Source: Flavobacterium sp. (GTDB lineage: Bacteria > Bacteroidota > Bacteroidia > Flavobacteriales > Flavobacteriaceae). Taken from it: DNA of 63,688 nt. Both the position numbers and the translations under genes were made by a program. Shown here piece by piece: positions 42,549 to 50,445 of the stretch (its first letter is position 1; every line of letters starts with the position of its first letter). Under the pieces are notes generated by a model. The model saw only the letters and a program-made list of their open reading frames with translations, ran no database searches and was not told the DNA's origin. The stretch spans positions 1 through 63,688 of the forward strand of contig NZ_JANJUQ010000011.1 in the NCBI RefSeq assembly GCF_024710485.1, given 5' to 3'.

Positions 42549-43307
42549 ATGGCCAGACAGAAAGGCATATTTAAAGTAAAGGGTACTATCGGCGATATTA
42601 CCTTTTATAAAACCAAGGACGGATACCTTGTAAAAGAGAAAAGTGTTATCGAGGCTAACAGGATTGCCAGTGATCCCGCTTTTCAACGTACTCGCGAAAA
42701 CAACAGCGAGTTTGGCAGAGCCGGTAAAGCCGGTAAAGTATTGCGCACCGCTTTGCGACCATTGTTGTTAAACACTGCTGATAGCCGTATGGTTGGGCGT
42801 TTGACCCAAGCGATGATGAAAGTTATCAAAGCTGATACGGTTAGTGACAGAGGGCAGCGCAACGTTATTGACGGGGAGACCGAATTACTGATTGGATTTG
42901 AGTTCAACAGTAACGGTAAATTGAGCAACAGTTTGTATGCTCCAACGACTCCGAATATTGATCGTGTTACAGGGGAAATCACTTTAGAGATTCCTTCTTT
43001 TGTGCCGATCAATATGATTGCCGCTCCGGCAGGAACCACCCATTTTAAGATTATTTCGGGTGGGGCTGAATTGGACTTTGAGGCTGAATCGCATGTGGTT
43101 GCTACCTCAGAGACGGCGATTTTGCCTTGGGACAGTACCCCGACAACTTTAATTACGCACACCAATACGGTTACTCCCAACAGTACCAAACCATTGTTTT
43201 TAGCTGTTGGTGTGGAGTTTTATCAAGAAGTCAACGGTACCAACTATCCTTTGAAAAACGGTGCTTACAATCCGCTTTCCATTTTGTCCGTTGACAGTGG
43301 TGTATAA
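42549..43307 (+). CDS. Conserved flavobacterial protein of unknown function, first gene of a phage-like cassette
   Basis: 252 residues. It starts ARQKGIFKVKGTIGDITFYK, then has a basic, Gly-rich central part (FGRAGKAGKVLRTALRPLL) and an acidic beta-rich C-terminal half. No signal peptide. I recall similar proteins in many Flavobacteriia but no assigned function; the form suggests a particle or structural protein rather than an enzyme. The next genes (DUF5675 and two holin-like proteins) suggest phage or tailocin ancestry. Confidence 0.75.
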   Translation: MARQKGIFKVKGTIGDITFYKTKDGYLVKEKSVIEANRIASDPAFQRTRENNSEFGRAGKAGKVLRTALRPLLLNTADSRMVGRLTQAMMKVIKADTVSDRGQRNVIDGETELLIGFEFNSNGKLSNSLYAPTTPNIDRVTGEITLEIPSFVPINMIAAPAGTTHFKIISGGAELDFEAESHVVATSETAILPWDSTPTTLITHTNTVTPNSTKPLFLAVGVEFYQEVNGTNYPLKNGAYNPLSILSVDSGV

Positions 43308-43347
43308 TGGACTTCGGTAACTTCAGTTTGATAAACGCAATAGCGCA

Positions 43348-43740
43348 ATGAAGTTAGTATTGACCCGAACTTATTCCCCCGATGGTACTAATGGGAGACT
43401 GGAATGTGATGGTGAATTGATTTGTTATACGATTGAATTGCCATGGAGGGATAACTCCAAAAGGGTTTCCTGTATACCGGAAGGGGACTATTTTATTGTT
43501 AAGCGGTATAGCGCGAAATATCGATGGCATATGGAGGTTAGGGATGTACCTAACAGGCAATTTATCCTGTTTCATCCTGCCAACTATGCGTTGAAAGAAT
43601 TGCAAGGCTGTATTGCTCCTGTTACACAACTTACCGGGTTTGGCACCGGACTTGGATCGAGAAAGGCTTTTGAGTTGCTTAAGACTAAAGTTTACGGGGC
43701 TATTGACCGAGGTGAGAGTGTGGTTTTAAAAATTCATTAA
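43348..43740 (+). CDS. DUF5675-family protein
   Basis: 130 residues with the DUF5675 pattern: LVLTRTYSPDGTNGRLECDG, ICYTIELPWRDN, SCIPEGDYFIVKRYS, FILFHPANYALKELQGCIAP, and a C-terminal LLKTKVYGAIDRGE. It is a compact beta-rich domain with Cys/His/Asp residues suggestive of an L,D-transpeptidase- or peptidase-like fold. DUF5675 genes are often found in prophage lysis regions. Catalysis is inferred, not shown. Confidence 0.85.
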   Translation: MKLVLTRTYSPDGTNGRLECDGELICYTIELPWRDNSKRVSCIPEGDYFIVKRYSAKYRWHMEVRDVPNRQFILFHPANYALKELQGCIAPVTQLTGFGTGLGSRKAFELLKTKVYGAIDRGESVVLKIH

Positions 43741-43751
43741 TACTTTTAATT

Positions 43752-43985
43752 ATGAATGTAGTAAAAAGAGCGAAAGCTCCCACTCCCAAGTTTTTTAAAG
43801 TGCTTCGAACTGTAGGATTGGCTTTGGTTGCTGTTGGCGGTGCCATCTTAACAGCGCCCGTTGCTTTGCCTGCTATAGTAACTACCCTTGGTGGATATGT
43901 TGCCGTAGCCGGTGGTGTAGTTACCGCTGTGAGTCAGCTAACTACCGAATCTGAGAATGCAGATCCCGCTAAAAAGAATGACTAA
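43752..43985 (+). CDS. Small membrane protein, holin-like
   Basis: 77 residues: a basic start (MNVVKRAKAPTPKFFKVL), then two Ala/Val/Gly-rich hydrophobic segments (about 20-38 and 45-62) and a charged tail. This matches holin-like topology. It lies 11 bases after the DUF5675 stop and overlaps the next gene. Confidence 0.7.
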   Translation: MNVVKRAKAPTPKFFKVLRTVGLALVAVGGAILTAPVALPAIVTTLGGYVAVAGGVVTAVSQLTTESENADPAKKND

Positions 43986-44154
43986 CAATCATTCGGTTTT
44001 GTTTGGTACTGCAGGAGGAACCTTTTTAAGTGTAGTGTCGAATATTACGACTGAGGACTTGACCCGAACCGCTGTGTTAGCGGCTATAGGAGCGATAGTC
44101 AGTTTTACGATTTCGACGATACTGAAGTGTATCCTTAAGAAGCACGAAAAATAG
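43978..44154 (+). CDS. Second small membrane protein, holin-like
   Basis: 58 residues from ATG at 43978, overlapping the previous stop by 8 bases (ATGACTAA); a longer upstream frame is not needed. One or two hydrophobic segments (LFGTAGGTFLSVVS and TAVLAAIGAIVSFTISTIL) and a basic tail (KKHEK). Too short for the family to be certain. Confidence 0.7.
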   Translation: MTNNHSVLFGTAGGTFLSVVSNITTEDLTRTAVLAAIGAIVSFTISTILKCILKKHEK

Positions 44155-44169
44155 TTGCGACTGTTTTTG

Positions 44170-44199
44170 ACCCAGGCTGAGAGGCTTGGGTTTTTTTTT
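44170..44199 (+). terminator. Terminator of the DUF5675 cassette
   Basis: ACCCAGGC pairs with GCTTGGGT (one G-U pair) and nine T follow. Confidence 0.8.
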
Positions 44200-44239
44200 G
44201 AGTTGCTGAGTTGCTGAGGTTCTGAGGTTCTGAGGTTCT
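44200..44239 (+). repeat. Octamer array directly after the terminator
   Basis: Two units GAGTTGCT followed by three GAGGTTCT, in phase over 40 bases. Confidence 0.75.
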
Positions 44240-44247
44240 GAGGTGGG

Positions 44248-45059
44248 TTCCCGCCTGCGAGGGAAAGATAGGAGAGGGTTGCGAGTTACGGGTTGCGGGT
44301 TTCGGGTTGGCTCTTCGACTGCGCACAGGGCAGGCTTAGTTCAGGGTGACAGGGTTACACAGAGATTCACGGAGATTTTCAGAGATGCACAGAGGGTGGG
44401 TTCCCGCCTACGCGGGAATGACAAGTTGGATTTGGCTGCTTTTGAAGGGGTTGAAGGAAGGGGAATAGTTTAGGTATTGTTTGTTGTGGAGGTCTTTTAG
44501 GCATTTGTGGTAGGTGGCTCGGGAGTTGATTTTGCTGAGTTTCATGATTTCGGTGCTGGAGATGCTGATTGGGTTGGTTTTGTTGTTTTGTTGCCAGCAA
44601 TGGTAGATGGCTAGGTAAAGGCTGATGTGGGAAGGATTGAGATTGTCTGATTGGCCTTTGGTCAGAAATAAGGTTAGGAAGTCCATAAGCGTTTGTTTTT
44701 GGTTGGGACAAAAATGGGCTTATTGGTTGGGGTGGTTTCAGAAGGGGGACAGAAGGGGGTTCCCGCCTTCGCGGGAATGACAGGTGAGGGTTGCAGGTTT
44801 CGAGTTTCGGGTTTCGGGTTACACAGAGATTCGCGGAGGTTCACGGAGATACACAGAGGTGGGTTCCTGATTTTGCGGGAATGACAGGTGAGGGTTACGG
44901 GTTTCGGGTTGCGAGTTTCGGGTTTCGGGTTACACAGAGATTCGCGGAGGTTCACGGAGATTCACAGAGGGTTGGGTTCCTGATTTTGCGGGAATGACAG
45001 GTGAGGGTTACGGGTTGCGGGTTACGGGTTTTGGGTTTGGGTTCCCGCCTTCGCGGGAA
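44248..45059 (+). repeat. Cluster of six REP-like palindromes with GGGTTNC heptamers between
   Basis: Six copies of an 18-base element near TTCCCGCCTTCGCGGGAA at 44248, 44401, 44760, 44864, 44977 and 45042; the two middle copies have TTCCTGATTTTGCGGGAA. Most are followed by TGACA. Between them lie runs of heptamers GGGTTTC/GGGTTAC/GGGTTGC (from about 44282, 44787, 44889 and 45003) and three copies of ACACAGAGATTC-type sequence (near 44356, 44821, 44931). No gene other than 44408-44686 is supported here. Confidence 0.8.
44408..44686 (-). CDS. Small winged-helix-type protein of mobile-element origin
   Basis: 92 residues: PSHISLYLAIYHCWQQNNK, then NPISISSTEIMKLSKINSRA, then TYHKCLKDLHNKQYL and NYSPSFNPFKS. 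The pattern matches small winged-helix proteins often found in Bacteroidetes integrative elements. The last codons and the stop lie inside a REP-like palindrome (QLVIPA ends in TTCCCGC...), so the natural C-terminus may have been replaced by the repeat. Probably a remnant. Confidence 0.6.
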   Translation of the reverse strand: MDFLTLFLTKGQSDNLNPSHISLYLAIYHCWQQNNKTNPISISSTEIMKLSKINSRATYHKCLKDLHNKQYLNYSPSFNPFKSSQIQLVIPA

Positions 45060-45086
45060 TGACAGGCTGGGAATGACAGTTATGGG

Positions 45087-46757
45087 TTAGGATTTTTTTA
45101 GTTGTTGGATGAAGAAGGTTGGGGACATTTCTGTTTTTTGTTTGAAGGCTTTGGTGAATTTTTGGGTGGAGTTGAAGCCTACTTCTTCTGCGAGGGCTTT
45201 GTTGGTGTAGTTGCGGTATTTGTTTTCTGTTTTGAGTAGGTTTATGATGTAGTCGATTTTGAGGTCGGTTATGTAATCGATGGATTTTTTGCCCCGGTAT
45301 TTTAGGATGACTTTGGCGGCGTATTTGGCATTAGTTTTTAGTGCCGGAGCCAGTTTGACCATGGTCATGTCTTTTTCGAGGTATTTGTGTTTTTCTTCGA
45401 ATTTTTCGAGGTTTTTGAGGATGCTCTCGACTAATTCGGGATTGATGTCAAGTGTGATGTTTTCGTAATTAATTGGTGTTGGGGCTATTTTAGTATTGCT
45501 GTTGCGCATGAATTCGTCGAACTTTTGTTTCATGCGTTTTTTACTTTTTACATGTTGGTTGAATAGTAATACTATTGTTAGTGACATGACTGTTATCACT
45601 GAAACCCCCACTTTTTTGTTGGTTATTAATGATTGTTCCAAATCGTTTTTGGCTTCTAAGAGCTTTTTAGTGTCGTAGTCTTTGTGGATTTTTTGAGATA
45701 AGTATTTGTAGTTGTGGCTCAGGGTGCTGTCGATTTTGAGCAAGTTGTTGATGTATTTGAGTTGGGCTTGGGTGTTTTGTTGTTTGCTGAAGTGATTAAT
45801 TAATATTTCATGGTTCTCTCTTAGGTCGGGACGGGTGTAATGGTGTACTGCAAAAGCTTTATCCACTTTGATGAAGTAGTTAATGGCTTTGTTGGTATTG
45901 TTTAATTTCAGATAACTTTTACCGATATAAAAGTCGGCCACAGTTTCGTTGGCAAAATCCTTTTTTTGTTTTAAAAACGGAATGGTCTCATTGAGGTGGC
46001 TGATGGCTTTATTGTAGTTTTTTTTGAAGTAAAGATTGATCCCTTCCGAGTGCTTGAAATAAGGTTCCATTTCCGTGATTTGGTATTCTTTTCCGGTTTT
46101 TAATCCTAATTTATTGTAATACGTTGTTTTGTTGTACTCTCCCATTTTGTTGTAACACAAACCCAGAGCATATATAGTGTTTAAATAGGCCAAGTCGTTT
46201 TCTTCTTCAAAATAGTCGAGGCATTCTTTTAACAATGCTTTGGCTTCATGGTAGAACCCTAAGTAATATTTGGTGTTGGCAATGGCGTATTTGGTTTTGT
46301 GTATGTTATATTGGTCTTTGGTTTTTATGATGTATTGGTCTGCCAGAAGGTAGTTGTCCAGTGCCTTGTTTAACTCTTTTTGATTGTAATGCATGACGCC
46401 TTTGGTAAGGTAAGCTTCCCCAATGCATTTGTTGTCTTTTGTTTTTTGCGCTGCCCAAAGCATGCTGTCGGCATATTTCAATACTTCATTCTTATTGGCT
46501 TTATACATTTTTGCTCGGTAAGTGTCTGCTATTTTTTTCCAACTGTTTGATGATTTTTGATTGTTTAGTGTACTTTCTTCTCCGGGACTGTAGATCAATT
46601 TGTCTTTTTTAAGACTATACATTACTCCATTACTGTTTAAGCGTAAAACCCTTGATGCTTTGCTTATTTCACCAAAGGTAATCCCCGGTTGTAAACACAA
46701 TACCAGTAAAATAAAATAGACTAGCTTTTTGGCGATTTTTTGTTGTAAAGTTTGCAT
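45087..46757 (-). CDS. TPR-domain AraC-family transcriptional regulator
   Basis: 556 residues. An N-terminal hydrophobic segment (about 12-29) resembles a signal peptide or anchor. About six TPR units follow (residues 75-350: EAYLTKGVMHYNQKELNKAL, FYIGKSYLKLNNTNKAINYF). A membrane helix lies at about 390-405 (VGVSVITVMSLTIVLLF). A cytoplasmic AraC domain closes the protein (about 455-556: LKIDYIINLLKTENKYRNYT, ALAEEVGFNSTQKFTKAFKQ, then MSPTFFIQQL). This one-component design transmits a periplasmic TPR-sensed signal to DNA. Targets unknown. Confidence 0.88.
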   Translation of the reverse strand: MQTLQQKIAKKLVYFILLVLCLQPGITFGEISKASRVLRLNSNGVMYSLKKDKLIYSPGEESTLNNQKSSNSWKKIADTYRAKMYKANKNEVLKYADSMLWAAQKTKDNKCIGEAYLTKGVMHYNQKELNKALDNYLLADQYIIKTKDQYNIHKTKYAIANTKYYLGFYHEAKALLKECLDYFEEENDLAYLNTIYALGLCYNKMGEYNKTTYYNKLGLKTGKEYQITEMEPYFKHSEGINLYFKKNYNKAISHLNETIPFLKQKKDFANETVADFYIGKSYLKLNNTNKAINYFIKVDKAFAVHHYTRPDLRENHEILINHFSKQQNTQAQLKYINNLLKIDSTLSHNYKYLSQKIHKDYDTKKLLEAKNDLEQSLITNKKVGVSVITVMSLTIVLLFNQHVKSKKRMKQKFDEFMRNSNTKIAPTPINYENITLDINPELVESILKNLEKFEEKHKYLEKDMTMVKLAPALKTNAKYAAKVILKYRGKKSIDYITDLKIDYIINLLKTENKYRNYTNKALAEEVGFNSTQKFTKAFKQKTEMSPTFFIQQLKKS

Positions 46758-47085
46758 GATACCTGAGATTAAACAATTCCTAAAATGTAGCTAAATTACT
46801 AAAAAGGATGTGATGATTGGGTTTAAAAATTACAAGTGTCGCTTAAGCATGCTTTGCTTTTTAAAGGGTTGATAGTATGTGACTTGTTTAGAAACTGTAG
46901 GTGTTTCATTCGGGAATACAAGATTTTCAATTCGGGAATGGAATGGAAGTTGGCTTGTTTGCCTTGGATTAGCCCGATAGCTTTGCTTTGAATTCAGAAG
47001 GGTTTGCGCATATACCCAAGAGTTGTTCAGAGTACCCCGGGCGAAATGAACTGAGAAAATCAGTTTCATTTTAAAACATTACATC

Positions 47086-47817
47086 ATGAAGTTTTTTAGC
47101 TTATGTTTTTTTCTTTTTTCTTTATTTATTTCTTGCAGTTCTTCCGAATTGACTGCAGAAGCACCCATTGACAATCATTCTTTTTATCGATTGGTTGATT
47201 TGGGATATGATTTGGATGCCCGTAATGCGGCTAATCCCTACGATGATGTGGGACAAGTGCACAACGAATTGTTGCTCACGTATTATTATGCCGATAGTTT
47301 GCCGTCTACTTTTAACGGTATCGTTACTACATTGACTTCTATTGCTAATAATAACTCCTCGTTTACTGATTTGCATAAGAATGTTCCTTATGAATTTAGT
47401 AATGCTGCTGAAAACCGAGTTTTGGCTATAATGACAGAGCAGGATAGTTGTTTGACTGCAGTTATCGACAGCAGTGTGGTAGGACAAGTTGCTCGAGACA
47501 GTTTGGATGACTTTGTACATGACTTTTTGGATTTGTGTGATACGGAAGAGGATTACAGTGTTATTTATGATTATGTAGTAGCTTATGAGGACGCTGTTTT
47601 GAAATTGACCTGGTCGGCAGAAGATAAGCGAGTGGTTTTGATTACTACGACAGTTGCCCGACATTCGGCTTACGCCAAAAAGAAGCGACCAAAAAAGAAC
47701 AAAGATCCGGATTGGAGTTATTTGGTTTGGAATATCATTGCCACTATTGATGGTGCCGATGAGGGGGAGGCTGAGGCGGTGATGAGGGGATTGGTTGCGG
47801 GGGTGGTGGAGAATTAG
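47086..47817 (+). CDS. Lipoprotein of unknown function
   Basis: 243 residues with a lipoprotein signal peptide (lipobox LFISC, Cys about residue 17). The mature part is acidic and helical (FYRLVDLGYDLDARNAANPY, then DSLDDFVHDFLDLCDTEED) with a basic Lys patch near the end (AKKKRPKKNKD). I recognise no family. Its TAG stop is the start of a 33-unit heptamer array. Positions 46758-47085 upstream show no other gene and no recognised promoter. Confidence 0.78.
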   Translation: MKFFSLCFFLFSLFISCSSSELTAEAPIDNHSFYRLVDLGYDLDARNAANPYDDVGQVHNELLLTYYYADSLPSTFNGIVTTLTSIANNNSSFTDLHKNVPYEFSNAAENRVLAIMTEQDSCLTAVIDSSVVGQVARDSLDDFVHDFLDLCDTEEDYSVIYDYVVAYEDAVLKLTWSAEDKRVVLITTTVARHSAYAKKKRPKKNKDPDWSYLVWNIIATIDGADEGEAEAVMRGLVAGVVEN

Positions 47818-48047
47818 GATTTGGGATTTAGGATTTAGGATTTGGGATTTAGGATTTGGGATTTGGGAATTAGGAATTAGGAATTAGGAATTAGGATTTG
47901 GGAATTAGGAATTAGGAATTAGGAATTAGGATTTGGGAATTAGGATTTGGGAATTAGGAATTAGGAATTAGGAATTAGGATTTGGGAATTAGGAATTAGG
48001 AATTAGGATTTGGGAATTAGGATTTGGGATTTGGGAATTAGGATTTG
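47817..48047 (+). repeat. 33-copy heptamer array
   Basis: Exactly 33 contiguous 7-base units, each GGAATTA, GGATTTG or GGATTTA, in uninterrupted phase over 231 bases. The first G is the last base of the lipoprotein stop codon TAG. A terminator follows at 48072, so the array is transcribed as part of that gene's 3' UTR. Confidence 0.95.
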
Positions 48048-48071
48048 GGTTTAGATTGCTTTTATTTAATG

Positions 48072-48100
48072 ATCCCTCTTTTTGTGAGAGGGATTTTTTT
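48072..48100 (+). terminator. Terminator after the heptamer array
   Basis: ATCCCTCT pairs with AGAGGGAT around a 7-base loop and a T run follows. The end overlaps the stop codon of the convergent RteC-like gene. Confidence 0.85.
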
Positions 48101-48914
48101 ATTTGGCGTCGGTTTCGAAGATGCGGATGGTTAGTTTTTCTTTTAGGGTGTTGAGGAAGTGGGTGGGTTCGATGGTTTTGCGGGCGCAGATTTCGTAATA
48201 GGAGCGGTGGTATTGGCCCAGTTTGGTGTTGAAAACCGTTTCTAAGGTTTGGGCTATTTGGTTTAAGGAGGCGTCACCATTGTTGAAGGCTTGGGCTGAG
48301 TGAAGGGCATAGAGCAGTTCGATGAGGGCAACTTTGGGGGCTGTCCAAGTGAGGCAGTTTGCGGAAGATTGCCAGTGTTGTTTTGTATTATTCAATTTAC
48401 TTTCCAGGTATTTTTTTAGGGCTTTGTTGGCTTTGTAAAGTGCTACGGTTTGGTCGTGGGCTGTAGTGAAAAAGGCTTCCTGCAGGAGGTTGTTGTTGGC
48501 TGAGAGTTGGCACTCGAAGTTGTTGCGTAAAAAATAGAGGTTGTCTGCAAAGGTGTTTTTGGCTTTGAGGTATTGGCAGATATGGTTATTTTTTTTGTGC
48601 CACTTGTTTAACTTCTTGAGGTGGTGTTTGTAGTGTTTGTTTTTGTTGCCCGTTTTGCCGGTTTCTATTTGGTAGATTTGGGTATAATAGCTGAGTTTGG
48701 CTGTGAATTTGGGTTTGATTTTTTTAAAGAATTCAATTTCTTCTTTTTGGGATTTGAAGTTGTACTCTGATATAGCTACTTTGAGTTTTTCGATTGCCTC
48801 GACCACTACTCTTATGGCTTGTTTGCTGTACTTGACCGGCTTGATTGTTTGGTCGTGGATGACAGCTAATTGTTGGTTGAGGTCGGCTAAAAGGGTGGAA
48901 GCTACTGTTTTCAT
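48099..48914 (-). CDS. RteC-family protein
   Basis: 271 residues. The C-terminal part has the RteC signature: LTWTAPKVALIELLYALHSA, then FNNGDASLNQIAQTLETVFN and YYEICARKTIEPTHFLNTLK. The N-terminal half is helical and Lys-rich. RteC regulates excision and transfer of Bacteroides conjugative transposons. No transfer genes are visible nearby, so this may be a mobile-element remnant or a domesticated regulator. Confidence 0.88.
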   Translation of the reverse strand: MKTVASTLLADLNQQLAVIHDQTIKPVKYSKQAIRVVVEAIEKLKVAISEYNFKSQKEEIEFFKKIKPKFTAKLSYYTQIYQIETGKTGNKNKHYKHHLKKLNKWHKKNNHICQYLKAKNTFADNLYFLRNNFECQLSANNNLLQEAFFTTAHDQTVALYKANKALKKYLESKLNNTKQHWQSSANCLTWTAPKVALIELLYALHSAQAFNNGDASLNQIAQTLETVFNTKLGQYHRSYYEICARKTIEPTHFLNTLKEKLTIRIFETDAK

Positions 48915-49033
48915 GACCGATAGTTTTACAGCGTTGTGGTGTAAAGCTATTAGGTATGATTATGATTTACAAATGGTTTGGTGTTGGATTCGGGAATTGA
49001 TAAAGACAAGTACTTAAAATACTGAAAACGTTA

Positions 49034-49483
49034 TTATGCTATTTTACGGGTACTCCTTAACAATTCAGGGGGAGATATTACCGGTAAGATGACTTGTTGT
49101 AATACAGTGTCTTTCCAAAGCATAAAAAGCATTCCTCTCATTGTAGAAAAACTTATTGCCAATAGTGTGGATACAAAAACACCGCTGAAGACAGGTTTTC
49201 CCTCAATGATGTTGTAATGGTCTTTTAAATCATCGATTTTGAATAAAAAATCTAACTCGTAATTCCCTCCCTGATTTATGGTTTTACCCTCTATTTCACC
49301 ACTCATATCCAGAAAAAGTCGAATTTTAACCACTTCACTTTGAAGATTATGCATCATATTGTGCGCCATCTGAAAGTTGTATGACGGGTTTTTAGCCAAT
49401 TTATTTTTTAAAATAACATTATGCTCTTTAACCCAGTTTATCTGCAAGAGATGAATTTTTTCGGGGATGACTACATTTGCCAT
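49034..49483 (-). CDS. Third gene of a toxin-antitoxin unit, possibly SecB-like
   Basis: 149 residues from ATG at 49483; a GTG at 49507 is also in frame but overlaps the upstream gene. The order of strands then helix (VVKIRLFLDMSGEIEG, NYELDFLFKIDDL) followed by FSGVFVSTLLAISFSTMRGM and LQQVILPVISPPELL resembles the SecB chaperone fold. SecB-like proteins are known as the third component of toxin-antitoxin-chaperone systems. The start lies 4 bases after the antitoxin stop. Overall likeness is modest and I give the fold as inference. Confidence 0.55.
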   Translation of the reverse strand: MANVVIPEKIHLLQINWVKEHNVILKNKLAKNPSYNFQMAHNMMHNLQSEVVKIRLFLDMSGEIEGKTINQGGNYELDFLFKIDDLKDHYNIIEGKPVFSGVFVSTLLAISFSTMRGMLFMLWKDTVLQQVILPVISPPELLRSTRKIA

Positions 49484-49487
49484 TGTA

Positions 49488-49877
49488 TCAGATTGCTTTT
49501 TTTTCACCGTCTGTAGTTGTCTCTACGTGGGATTGTTCAAAATCTAATGCTTCCGGAAGCACATTATCATTTACCATTACTTTGAAGTAAATGTATTCCT
49601 TTTGCGGTTCAATATGGATGATATCAACACCTAGAGCTATTTCGATTTTTACAATAGTTTTAGTGGTAAAGGTATGTGTGCCAGTAAGCCATTTACTTAT
49701 TTCAGAAGGTTTTTTGTCTAACAATCGGGCTAAGTCGGCCGGCTTTAATCCTCTTTCCTCAAGCAATTGGTGGATTTTGTTGGCAATTGCCAGATTTTTT
49801 TCCACTAATTTATCTATTTGAGGATTTTGGTTTTCTTGCAACCAATCAGAAATAATATTGTTTTTTGTGTTTTTCAT
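49488..49877 (-). CDS. XRE/HigA-like antitoxin
   Basis: 129 residues. The XRE helix-turn-helix lies at about 35-85: LLEERGLKPADLARLLDKKP, SEISKWLTGTHTFT, TIVKIEIALG. An extension of about 35 residues follows (YFKVMVNDNVLPEALDF...). It is 2 bases from the upstream toxin-like gene and 4 from the SecB-like gene. The extra C-terminal segment could be the chaperone-dependence sequence of a toxin-antitoxin-chaperone antitoxin; this is inference from position. Confidence 0.82.
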   Translation of the reverse strand: MKNTKNNIISDWLQENQNPQIDKLVEKNLAIANKIHQLLEERGLKPADLARLLDKKPSEISKWLTGTHTFTTKTIVKIEIALGVDIIHIEPQKEYIYFKVMVNDNVLPEALDFEQSHVETTTDGEKKAI

Positions 49878-49879
49878 AG

Positions 49880-50401
49880 TTAAAATTGAATCATCAAGTC
49901 GGAGTGGAACACAATATCAGTTAGTGTTTCATTCCAAAGAATATCTTTTTCAATAAATGCTTGATCGATGGCTTTTGAAATTTGATTTGCCATATTAAAA
50001 TGTTTACTGACATTTGGGCAATCTTGTGCTTTTTGAGTGGTTTTTATATCTCCATTGAAAAGGAATACTACATTATTGTTGGCTCGTAAACAATACAATC
50101 GTAATGAATTGGCTTTTTTCTTTCCGTTTTCAATGTAAGAAGGACTCCTGTTTTCGACAGGGGGTAAAGCTGAAGCATCTGCATTTTTTCCTTCGGGTCT
50201 AAATAAATAGGTTTGTGCGCCATATTTGTTTCCTATAACCTCTAACCACTTTACTATATGGTAAAGTTTTTCTTTGTTAGCATTATTGTGTTGGGCTATG
50301 AAATTCTCAAATAATGAGTGTTCTTCATTTTCTAATACAACGGAGTAATATGATACCTTATCATAACTTCCTATGTGTTTTATGTGTGCAAAAGTATTCA
50401 C
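49880..50401 (-). CDS. HigB/RelE-like toxin
   Basis: 173 residues from GTG at 50401; no ATG in frame nearby. The central and C-terminal parts (KANSLRLYCLRANNNVVFLF, NGDIKTTQKAQDCPNV, then MANQISKAIDQAF) have the strand-strand-helix pattern of RelE/HigB-type mRNA interferases. The gene lies directly before an XRE antitoxin. Length is greater than for typical HigB (about 100 residues), with about 80 extra residues at the N-terminus. Confidence 0.65.
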   Translation of the reverse strand: MNTFAHIKHIGSYDKVSYYSVVLENEEHSLFENFIAQHNNANKEKLYHIVKWLEVIGNKYGAQTYLFRPEGKNADASALPPVENRSPSYIENGKKKANSLRLYCLRANNNVVFLFNGDIKTTQKAQDCPNVSKHFNMANQISKAIDQAFIEKDILWNETLTDIVFHSDLMIQF

Positions 50402-50445
50402 TTATAAGTTAACTACCAAACTTTTTGTTTACTTTTAAGTTAACT
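50400..50445. promoter_or_regulatory. Direct-repeat operator of the toxin-antitoxin unit
   Basis: Two copies of a 15-base sequence, ACTTATAAGTTAACT (50400-50414) and ACTTTTAAGTTAACT (50431-50445), differing at one base and 31 bases apart (about three helical turns). Each contains the palindrome AGTTAACT. The first copy overlaps the GTG start. The remaining stretch to 50797 is AT-rich and I see nothing else in it. Confidence 0.65.

Noticed and set aside
42683..43189. 168-residue minus-strand ORF
   Set aside because: Antisense to the first gene of the DUF5675 cassette; composition is that of reversed codons.
46830..47069. 79-residue minus-strand ORF in a gap
   Set aside because: No signal peptide, no domain, odd composition, and it lies where the lipoprotein promoter should be.
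47122..47664. 180-residue minus-strand ORF
   Set aside because: Antisense to the lipoprotein gene at 47086-47817, which has a proper signal peptide.
50389..50396. TACTTTTG as promoter of the toxin gene
   Set aside because: It matches TAnnTTTG on the minus strand but lies inside the coding region after the GTG start, so it would begin transcription within the gene.
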